NCBI GenBank assembly: GCA_031257695.1
Contig: JAIROB010000090.1
Coordinates: forward strand, 1 to 8,896
Direction: 5' to 3'
Source: Treponema sp.
GTDB taxonomy: Bacteria; Spirochaetota; Spirochaetia; Treponematales; Breznakiellaceae
Length of the DNA stretch: 8,896 bases
Positions 1 to 5,631 of this stretch are shown piece after piece (positions within the stretch are counted from its first letter, which is position 1; each line of letters starts with the position of its first letter). The position numbers and the translations under genes are program-made. The notes under the pieces were generated by a model that saw only the letters and a program-made list of their open reading frames with translations, searched no databases and was not told the DNA's origin.

Positions 1-319
1 AGGGCGCCGCGGCAATGGACAGGGGGATGATCACCGCGGTGGGCCCTATGCTGGTGCCGATGATGAACCGCGACAGGGGGATCAGCAGGATCATCAGTAT
101 GATAAACGGAAGGGAACGGAAGAGGTTCACGATCCGGGACAGCATATTGTACAACAGGGGCCGGGGGGCGAGCCCCGCGGGAGAGGCATAGTAGAGGAAA
201 ACCCCCAGGGGAAAGCCCAGGATGCAGGCGAAGACCGCGGAAAAGAGGGTCATGTAGATGGTGTCCGCGGTGGCCCGGGGCAGCAGGGCGAGGAGGGCCA
301 AAAACTTATCCCTGTCCAT
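1..319 (-). CDS. metI: MetI-like methionine ABC transporter permease, N-terminal part
   Basis: This is the inner-membrane permease of a D/L-methionine importer; it pairs with the ATPase encoded just upstream. The gene starts with ATG at 317-319 and runs off the left edge, so only 106 residues are visible and there is no stop. The start is preceded by GGGAG (327-331) seven bases upstream. The translation has a first hydrophobic helix at about residues 22-45. It then carries the family-typical stretch NLFRSLPFIIL (65-75) followed by IPLSRFIIGTSIG (80-92), which matches my memory of E. coli MetI nearly residue for residue. A second helix covers about 70-82 and a third begins near 94. The start overlaps the end of metN by 14 bases in another frame, so translation is probably coupled. 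The binding protein MetQ is not in view and may lie beyond the edge. The MetI identity is confident; substrate is inferred from the family. Confidence 0.9.
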   Translation of the reverse strand, partial: MDRDKFLALLALLPRATADTIYMTLFSAVFACILGFPLGVFLYYASPAGLAPRPLLYNMLSRIVNLFRSLPFIILMILLIPLSRFIIGTSIGPTAVIIPLSIAAAP

Positions 320-1031
320 GGATCAGCTCCCTTGCCGCCGGGGTTTGCGGGGCCTCAAACACCGCCCGGACCGCGCCGGTTTCTATGATCCGCCCCCGGT
401 CCATAACCGCCACATCCCGGCACACCGCCCGGATAACCTCCATCTGGTGGGTTATCAGCGCCACCGTAATCCCCAGCTTGCCGTGGAGATCCCGTATCAG
501 GGCGAGGATGGACCGGGTGGTTTGCGGGTCCAGGGAACTCGTCGCCTCGTCGCAGAACAGTATCTCGGGCTTTGCCGCCAGGGCCCGGGCAATGGCAACC
601 CGCTGTTTCTGCCCCCCGGAAAGCTCCCGGATCCGCGCCTTGCGCCTGTCCCGGATGTCCACCAGCTCCAAAAGCTCGTCCACCCGTTCATGGATCTGCT
701 TTTTCCGCATCCCCGCAATTTCCAGGGGGTAGGCGATATTCCCCGCCACATTCCGGGAACTCAAGAGGTTAAAATTCTGAAAAATCATGCCCATCCTCCG
801 CCGCCTCCGCAAAAGCTCCATCCCCTGGAGGGTGTCAACCCGTTCGCCGCCGTAAAACACCGCGCTGCCGTCCGGCCTCTCCAAAAGGCTCATCACCCTG
901 AGCAGGGTCGATTTCCCCGCGCCGCTCCTGCCGATGATACCGAATATGCTCCCCCGGGGTATATGGAGGTCAACCTTGTCCACCGCGGTCAGGCCCGCGT
1001 AGCGTTTCGACACTTCCTTAAGCACAATCAT
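306..1031 (-). CDS. metN: MetN-like methionine ABC transporter ATPase, short form without the C-terminal regulatory domain
   Basis: This is the cytoplasmic ATPase that powers methionine uptake through MetI. All ABC motifs are present: Walker A GRSGAGKST (34-42), Q-loop Gln85 in MIFQNFNLLSSR, signature LSGGQ (137-141), Walker B ILFCDEATSSLD (157-168) and the switch His195. The FNLLSSR and CDEATS strings and the TTRSIL segment are typical of MetN rather than generic amino-acid ATPases. I chose the ATG at 1029-1031 because the protein then begins MIVLKEVSK like its relatives and has GGAG at 1037-1040, five bases upstream. An in-frame GTG at 1088 would add 19 unconserved residues. The protein is 241 residues, while classical MetN is about 340. 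The missing part is the C-terminal ACT-like NIL domain that binds methionine and inhibits transport. The gene ends cleanly in TAA inside the metI start region, so this looks like a natural short form, not a truncation by frameshift. Confidence 0.92.
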   Translation of the reverse strand: MIVLKEVSKRYAGLTAVDKVDLHIPRGSIFGIIGRSGAGKSTLLRVMSLLERPDGSAVFYGGERVDTLQGMELLRRRRRMGMIFQNFNLLSSRNVAGNIAYPLEIAGMRKKQIHERVDELLELVDIRDRRKARIRELSGGQKQRVAIARALAAKPEILFCDEATSSLDPQTTRSILALIRDLHGKLGITVALITHQMEVIRAVCRDVAVMDRGRIIETGAVRAVFEAPQTPAARELIHGQG

Positions 1032-1115
1032 GGGCGCTCCGTTGCTGCATAGGGAAACCGTACCGTAAAACCCGCCGGAATTCAACACACCCTGGGGTAT
1101 CCATATATCATATAA

Positions 1116-1144
1116 ATTCTATAGGAATACACGTATATTGTCAA
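1116..1144 (-). promoter_or_regulatory. Predicted sigma-70-type promoter of metN-metI
   Basis: On the minus strand there is a perfect -35 box TTGACA (1139-1144), a 17-base spacer and a -10 box TAGAAT (1116-1121, five of six matches). Transcription would start near 1109, giving a leader of about 78 bases before the metN ATG. The spacer holds an imperfect 12-base palindrome, ATACACGTATAT on the plus strand (1128-1139, ten of twelve symmetrical), that could be an operator. No SAM riboswitch or T-box fold is recognisable in the short leader. The promoter is called from sequence only. Confidence 0.6.
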
Positions 1145-1171
1145 GAGGCGACGGGCAGGAACGCCGGTTAT

Positions 1172-1200
1172 TTGCTATTTGCAGCGAATTCTACTATACT
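1172..1200 (+). promoter_or_regulatory. Predicted sigma-70-type promoter of nox
   Basis: A -35-like TTGCTA (1172-1177, four of six) is followed by a 17-base spacer and a -10 box TATACT (1195-1200, five of six). Transcription would begin near 1207, leaving only about 14 bases of leader. That leader still includes the ribosome binding site AGGAG (1210-1214), six bases before the nox ATG. A small inverted repeat AATTC-N11-GAATT (1187-1191 and 1203-1207) straddles the -10 box and could be an operator, although short AT-rich symmetry is weak evidence. Confidence 0.5.
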
Positions 1201-1220
1201 TTGAATTATAGGAGACTAAC

Positions 1221-2555
1221 ATGAGTAAAATTGTTCTTATCGGGGCCAACCACGCGGGAACCGCGGCGGCCAACACCATTCTGGACAACTATCCGGGAAA
1301 CGAGCTGGTAATTTTCGACAGCAACGACAACATCAGTTACCTGGGCTGCGGAACCGCTCTTTACATAGGCGGCCAGATTGAGGATACCGCGGGGCTGTTC
1401 TATTCTTCCCGGGACAAACTGACCGCAAAAAAGGCGGTGGTCCACATGGAAACCGGGGTTACCCGCATCGACTTTGACGGAAAAAAGGTCTATGCGGCGG
1501 ACAAGAAGGGCAAAGAGATCGTCGAAAGCTACGACCGGCTAATCATCGCCACGGGGTCGCTCCCCATCCAGCCCAAGATCAAGGGGCTCGACACCCCGGG
1601 GGTGGAGTATGTGAAGCTCTTTCAGGACGGCCAGAAGATTCACGAGCTGCTCGGCAGGAGCGAGATCAAGACCGTGGCCGTGGTGGGGGCCGGGTATATA
1701 GGCGTGGAGCTTGCCGAAGCGGTGCGCCGCCGGGGCAGGGAGGCCCTCCTGTTCGAGGCGGAAAACACCAGCCTTGCCAGCTACTACGACGAATGGTTCA
1801 CCAAAGACATGGACAAGAACCTGGCCGATCACGGCGTTAAACTCCACTTTGGGGAGCTGGTGCAGGAGATCCAGGGGGACGGCAAGGTCACGGGCATTGT
1901 TACCGACAAGGGGAAGTATCCCGTGGACATGGTGATCATGGCCATAGGGTTCCGCCCCAACACCGCGCTGGCAAAGGACAGCCTTGAAACCCTGCCCAAC
2001 GGAGCCTACAAGGTAAACCTGCGTCAGGAAACCAGCAAACCCGGGGTATACGCCATCGGCGACTGCGCTTCGGTGTACAGCAACGCAATCGGGAACAGCG
2101 CGTACATAGCCCTGGCCACCAACGCGGTGCGCAGCGGCGTGGTCGCGGGGCACAACGCCTGCGGCGTTCCCCTGGAGTCAGCGGGGGTCCAGGGCTCCAA
2201 CGGCATCTGCATCTGGGACTACAAGATGGTCTCCACGGGGCTCAACCTGAAGGCCGCGGAAAAGGCGGGATTCAAAGCGGCCTATACCGAGTATGAGGAT
2301 TTCCAGAAGCCCGGTTTCATCAAGGAGAACAACTATAAGGTAAAGATCCGCATCGTGTACGACAAAGACACCCGGCGGGTCCTTGGCGCCCAAATGGCCT
2401 CCTTACAGGATATTTCCATGGGCATACATATGTTCTCCCTGGCGATAGAGGAAAAGGTCACCATCGACAAACTCAAGCTGCTGGACATCTTCTTCCTGCC
2501 CCACTTCAACCAGCCCTACAACTACATCACCATGGCGGCCCTGACGGCAAAATAG
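1221..2555 (+). CDS. nox: FAD-dependent NADH oxidase, water-forming type
   Basis: This enzyme oxidises NADH with O2 using FAD and a redox-active cysteine. Family members of this type reduce O2 fully to water, so the likely roles are O2 removal and NAD+ regeneration in the cytoplasm. The N-terminal FAD-binding fold begins MSKIVLIGANHAGTAAAN. The single catalytic cysteine is Cys43 in NISYLGCGTAL, the position that cycles through a sulfenic acid in Nox and Npx enzymes. The NAD-binding fold carries GAGYIG (156-161), and the second FAD contact is GDC (280-282) in GVYAIGDCASVY. The C-terminal dimer domain ends GIHMFSLAIEEKVTIDK...FFLPHFNQPYNYITMAALTAK, strikingly like streptococcal water-forming Nox as I remember it. 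At 444 residues the length is normal. It is a single-gene unit with AGGAG before the ATG, divergent from metN. NADH peroxidase or CoA-disulfide reductase are less likely alternatives given the close match to Nox. Confidence 0.93.
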   Translation: MSKIVLIGANHAGTAAANTILDNYPGNELVIFDSNDNISYLGCGTALYIGGQIEDTAGLFYSSRDKLTAKKAVVHMETGVTRIDFDGKKVYAADKKGKEIVESYDRLIIATGSLPIQPKIKGLDTPGVEYVKLFQDGQKIHELLGRSEIKTVAVVGAGYIGVELAEAVRRRGREALLFEAENTSLASYYDEWFTKDMDKNLADHGVKLHFGELVQEIQGDGKVTGIVTDKGKYPVDMVIMAIGFRPNTALAKDSLETLPNGAYKVNLRQETSKPGVYAIGDCASVYSNAIGNSAYIALATNAVRSGVVAGHNACGVPLESAGVQGSNGICIWDYKMVSTGLNLKAAEKAGFKAAYTEYEDFQKPGFIKENNYKVKIRIVYDKDTRRVLGAQMASLQDISMGIHMFSLAIEEKVTIDKLKLLDIFFLPHFNQPYNYITMAALTAK

Positions 2556-2568
2556 GGACGCGGCGGAA

Positions 2569-2607
2569 CGGCGCGGCCGCGGGCTTTCAGGCCCCGCGGC
2601 CATGCCG
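2569..2607. terminator. GC-rich hairpin between convergent nox and holA, candidate bidirectional terminator
   Basis: Arms GGCCGCGGG (2575-2583) and CCCGCGGCC (2593-2601) pair perfectly over nine bases with a nine-base loop. Beyond a 2x2 internal loop, CGGC (2569-2572) pairs with GCCG (2604-2607), giving thirteen pairs in all. It sits in the 68-base gap after the nox stop and just downstream of the holA stop, the expected place to end both transcripts. Neither strand has a U-tract directly after the stem, so intrinsic termination is unproven; it may act as an RNA-stabilising or Rho-assisted end. Confidence 0.45.
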
Positions 2608-2623
2608 CCCGGCAAGGGCGCGG

Positions 2624-3595
2624 TCAACGGGCTTTGCGGATGATTTCGTATACATACAGATCCATCAGGATGGGCTCAAAACCCGCCCCGGCTGAACGAA
2701 TACGCATATCAAAGCCCGCGGTCAGAGAAAGGCAGGCGCAGGCCCCGGAAACGCCGTAACGCTTCCCCGCGGCCGCGTAGTCCTTGCGGACCCGGCTGTA
2801 GGCGCTTCCCGCCCCGATTTTCTTGTACTCCCCGTCGTCGCTTACCCCGGCCGCGGTCAGGGCGGCATAGTCCCGGACTTTGCGGAAACAGGAGGCCAGC
2901 GCCGCGAGGATGGCTACCGGCGCCTCCTTAGCGGCCAGCAGGGCGCGGGCGATTTCCAGGCTCCGGGTAAGGTCCCCCTCGGCGATTCGGGAAAACAGGG
3001 TGAAGGCCGATTCTTCCCGGGTGTGGGCGAGCCATTTTTCCACCTCCGCCTCTCCCACCTCCCTGTTCGTTCCCAAAAAGAGCATGAGCCGGGAACATTC
3101 GCGCCTAAGGCTGTCGGTGTTGTTTTCCACCAGCTCCAGGATGGCGTTTACGGCCCTGTCATCTATCCGAAAGTTCTCCCGGCGGAAAAAGTTTGCCACC
3201 CATTCGGCCTTTTTGTTTTCAAAAAGCTCCCAGAAGATCCTTTTATGTCCCCCCGCGGCTTTTTCCAGGGCCTTGTCCAGACCCGCGGCGTCGGACAGGA
3301 GGATCAGGACGGTGTCGTCCCGGGGCGAGGCCATATAGGAGGCCAGGAGATCCAGATCGTCCTTTTTTTTGAGGGCCTCCGCGTTTTTAATGAAAAAGAG
3401 CCGGGAATCCGCAAACAGGGACCCGTTCCGCAGCGCCGAAACCATGTCGTTTGCCGGGGTTTCCCCTGCGTAAAACGAGGTTTCCTCCGGGGGAGCGCCG
3501 TAGCGCTCGGCTAAATTCCGCCGGATTTCGTTTATGGCGTCCTGCTTTTCCCCGAATTCGGGGCCCAGAAAGAGGTGGCAGATTCCCTTGGACAT
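2624..3595 (-). CDS. holA: DNA polymerase III subunit delta (clamp-loader wrench)
   Basis: HolA is the subunit of the clamp loader that opens the beta sliding clamp at replication forks. The 323-residue product has the family outline. The N-terminal ATPase-like fold begins with a beta strand and a degenerate P-loop (CHLFLGPEFGEKQDAI, 7-21), which does not bind ATP in this family. It continues through SLFADSRLFFIKNAEALKK (59-77) and TVLILLSD (95-102). A middle helical segment (WVANFFRRENFRIDD, 132-146, then DSLRRECSRLMLFLG, 161-175) precedes a helical collar domain (FTLFSRIAEGDLTRSLEIARALL, 198-220, to SCFRKVRDYAAL). The ATG lies three bases after the lexA stop with only a weak GAG-type ribosome site, so translation probably depends on coupling to lexA. 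It is the last gene of the operon. The family is highly divergent at sequence level, so the identity rests on this ordered pattern, which fits well. Confidence 0.85.
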   Translation of the reverse strand: MSKGICHLFLGPEFGEKQDAINEIRRNLAERYGAPPEETSFYAGETPANDMVSALRNGSLFADSRLFFIKNAEALKKKDDLDLLASYMASPRDDTVLILLSDAAGLDKALEKAAGGHKRIFWELFENKKAEWVANFFRRENFRIDDRAVNAILELVENNTDSLRRECSRLMLFLGTNREVGEAEVEKWLAHTREESAFTLFSRIAEGDLTRSLEIARALLAAKEAPVAILAALASCFRKVRDYAALTAAGVSDDGEYKKIGAGSAYSRVRKDYAAAGKRYGVSGACACLSLTAGFDMRIRSAGAGFEPILMDLYVYEIIRKAR

Positions 3596-3598
3596 CGC

Positions 3599-4219
3599 TC
3601 AGTAGGAACGGATGATAGTGGCCAGACGGCCGAGGATCCGCACATCCTGGGTGTATATGGGCTTGTGTTCCGGATTCTCCGGCTCCAGCCGGATTCGGGT
3701 GGCCTCCCGGAAAAAACGTTTAAGGGTTACCGCTTCGTCGTCCACCAGGGCCACCACAATTTCCCGGTTCTCCGCGTGCTCCCGCTTTTCGATAACGGCG
3801 ATATCTCCGTCCTGAATGCCCGCGCCGATCATGGAATCCCCCCGCACCTTTAACGCGAAGTACCGGGCGTTTGCTTTGAGCAGGGAACAGTGGATGGGAA
3901 TGAAACCTTCCCAGTTTTCGTCGGACAGAATGGGCCTGCCCGCGGCCACCGTGCCCAGCAGGGGCACCTCGATCACCAGCGGCGCGCCGGAATTTTCGGT
4001 GTTCCCGCCGGCCTTGATAACTTCGATGGTCCTGGAACGCCTGTTCCCCAGGCGGATAATGCCCTTTTTTCGGAGCGCGTCCACATGGTCGTAGGCGCCC
4101 TTGACGGAAATGGCGAAATGATCGCCTATCTCCCGAATGGTAGGGGGGTACGCGGAAACCCGTATGTAATCCGTGATGAAGCCCAACACTTCCCTCTGCC
4201 GCAGGGTAAGTTCTTTCAT
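3599..4219 (-). CDS. lexA: LexA SOS repressor and self-cleaving protease
   Basis: LexA represses DNA-damage genes until activated RecA triggers its self-cleavage. The 206-residue protein has the complete two-domain plan. The N-terminal winged helix-turn-helix is MKELTLRQREVLGFITDYIR...YPPTIREIGDHFAISVKGAYDHVDALRKKGII (about 1-55). A linker leads to the cleavage bond Ala93-Gly94 in GTVAAGRP. The catalytic Ser129 lies in GDSM and the general base Lys167 in AVTLKRF, with 38 residues between them, as in the family. All residues needed for self-cleavage are present. The ATG overlaps the stop of the upstream regulator gene as ATGA, and a GAGGA ribosome site lies seven to eight bases upstream inside that gene, so the two are translationally coupled. 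No recognisable LexA operator is seen in front of it. Some treponemes are reported to lack lexA, so its presence here is informative. Confidence 0.95.
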   Translation of the reverse strand: MKELTLRQREVLGFITDYIRVSAYPPTIREIGDHFAISVKGAYDHVDALRKKGIIRLGNRRSRTIEVIKAGGNTENSGAPLVIEVPLLGTVAAGRPILSDENWEGFIPIHCSLLKANARYFALKVRGDSMIGAGIQDGDIAVIEKREHAENREIVVALVDDEAVTLKRFFREATRIRLEPENPEHKPIYTQDVRILGRLATIIRSY

Positions 4220-5631
4220 CGTTCTATCCTCAACCCGTATTTTCGTATTTTGGCGTGGAGATTACTCGGATAAATACCTATCGATTCTGCCGTATGGGAA
4301 ATGACACCGCCATGCTGCGCAAGCTGGAATTCCAAGTACCTTTTTTCGAATAACTCTTTGGCCTCAGTATAATTCAGCTTAAATATATCTACGGACATTT
4401 GATTTTGTAAAGGGTTTTTCTCCGTATTTTCCGGGTTTTTTACGCTATTCTCGGCGCCGCCGGAAAGTTCCCGGGCGCCCGGTCTCCGGTCCAGCAGCCC
4501 CCGGAGCGTTTCGGCTTTGATGGTCTCCCCGGTCCACATCACCATGATCCGTTCCGCCAGGTTTTTCAGTTCCCGCACATTGCCCGGCCAGTCGTAGGCC
4601 AGAAGCAGATCCCGGGCTTCGTTTTCCAGTTCCGGCTTCCGCTCCCCCATCTCCTTCAGGAAATGGCGGAGCAGGAGGAGTATGTCCTCCGGCCGCTCCC
4701 GCAGTGGGGGGACATGGATGGGGATAACGTTCAGCCGGAAAAAGAGGTCCTGCCTGAACCGTCCCCGGGCGCACTCCAGCTCCAGGTTTTTGTTGGTGGC
4801 CGCCAGGATCCGCACGTCGGTGTCTATGGTTTTTTCGCCCCCAACCCGTTCCATCTTTTGCTCCTGGATTACCCGGAGGACCTTGGACTGGGCGGCCATG
4901 GACATATCCCCGATTTCATCCAGAAAAAGGGTACCCCGGCGGGCCAGCTCGAACCGGCCCTTATGGGTGGAAACCGCGTCGGTAAACGCGCCCTTTTCGT
5001 GGCCGAAAAGCTCGCTCTCGATGAGGGATTCCGGAATGGCGGCGCAGTTCACCTCCACAAAGGGCCGGTCCGCCCGGGCGGAAAGCCGGTGCACCGCCCG
5101 GGCGACCAGTTCCTTGCCGCTGCCGTTTTCCCCGGTGATCAGTATCCGGGCGTCGCTCGCCGCTGCCTGCTTGATGAGATCCCGGACTTTGGCTATGGCG
5201 CCGCTGGTCCCGATGATCTCCTCGCTGCTCAGGATGCTTTTTTTAAGATCCGAATTTTCTTCCCGGAGCCTCCGCATGGTCAGGGCGTTGTTGCATACCG
5301 TAAGCACCCGGTCCAGGGAAAGGGGCTTTTCCAGAAAGTCGAAGGCGCCCAGCTTTACCGCGCGCACCGCCATATCCACATTGGCGTGGCCGGAGATGAC
5401 CACCACCTCCAGGAGCGGCCAGTTCTCCCGGATCCGCTCCAGGGCCTCCAGGCCGCCCAGCCTGGGGAGCAGCACGTCCAGGAACACCAGATCCGCGGGA
5501 TCCTCCTCCAGGATTTCCAGACCCTGGACCGCGTCTTCCGCGGCGCGAACCCGGTAATGCTCGTCCTCCAAAATGGCGGCCAGGGTTTTCCGAATCCCCG
5601 GCTCGTCGTCAATAATCAGAATTTTGGTCAT
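4216..5631 (-). CDS. NtrX/AtoC-like sigma-54 response regulator
   Basis: This is a cytoplasmic DNA-binding activator, presumably phosphorylated by the kinase encoded just upstream. It has three domains. The receiver (1-120) has acidic Asp8/Asp9, phosphoacceptor Asp52 in VFLDVLLPR, Ser80 and Lys102. The AAA+ sigma-54 interaction domain has Walker A GENGSGKE (167-174), Walker B GTLFLDEIGD (233-242), the run FRQDLFFRLNVIP with arginine-finger candidates Arg293 and Arg299, and WPGNVREL (348-355). The C-terminal Fis-type helix-turn-helix spans about 422-468. The run DMSMAAQSKVLRVIQEQKMERVGG and the C-terminal AEKRYLEFQ-like helix resemble NtrX more than NtrC. One oddity is the sigma-54 contact loop, which reads GAFTDA (214-219) instead of GAFTGA. 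The linker and DNA-binding region (from about residue 395) uses AT-rich codons unlike the rest. The start overlaps the kinase gene by 23 bases and the stop overlaps lexA by four. NtrX is my best label; the target genes are unknown. Confidence 0.9.
   Translation of the reverse strand: MTKILIIDDEPGIRKTLAAILEDEHYRVRAAEDAVQGLEILEEDPADLVFLDVLLPRLGGLEALERIRENWPLLEVVVISGHANVDMAVRAVKLGAFDFLEKPLSLDRVLTVCNNALTMRRLREENSDLKKSILSSEEIIGTSGAIAKVRDLIKQAAASDARILITGENGSGKELVARAVHRLSARADRPFVEVNCAAIPESLIESELFGHEKGAFTDAVSTHKGRFELARRGTLFLDEIGDMSMAAQSKVLRVIQEQKMERVGGEKTIDTDVRILAATNKNLELECARGRFRQDLFFRLNVIPIHVPPLRERPEDILLLLRHFLKEMGERKPELENEARDLLLAYDWPGNVRELKNLAERIMVMWTGETIKAETLRGLLDRRPGARELSGGAENSVKNPENTEKNPLQNQMSVDIFKLNYTEAKELFEKRYLEFQLAQHGGVISHTAESIGIYPSNLHAKIRKYGLRIER
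4382..4411 (-). promoter_or_regulatory. Possible internal promoter for lexA-holA inside the ntrX-like gene
   Basis: On the minus strand TTTACA (4406-4411) and TATATT (4382-4387) are separated by 18 bases, each five of six matches to the consensus boxes. Transcription would start near 4375, about 155 bases before the lexA ATG. The site falls in a locally AT-rich part of an otherwise GC-rich gene, which both raises its plausibility and makes chance matches more likely. An independent promoter would let lexA be expressed apart from the signalling genes. Confidence 0.3.

Noticed and set aside
258..1052. Plus-strand open frame opposite metN
   Set aside because: The minus strand carries every ABC ATPase motif. 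The plus-strand product has no recognisable fold and a composition typical of antisense reading.
1032..1088. Upstream GTG start for metN
   Set aside because: The extra 19 residues do not match the family, while the internal ATG has a good ribosome site and the expected MIVLKEVSK beginning.
1032..1115. SAM riboswitch or T-box leader ahead of metN
   Set aside because: The predicted leader is only about 78 bases and shows neither the conserved SAM-I core nor a terminator. I could not build a convincing fold.
1539..2153. Minus-strand open frame inside nox
   Set aside because: It is fully contained in a strongly conserved oxidase gene and has no ribosome site or motif of its own.
4325..4334. Palindrome TGGAATTCCA as a LexA operator
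   Set aside because: It lies in conserved coding sequence of the helix-turn-helix region, does not extend beyond ten bases and resembles no LexA box class I know.
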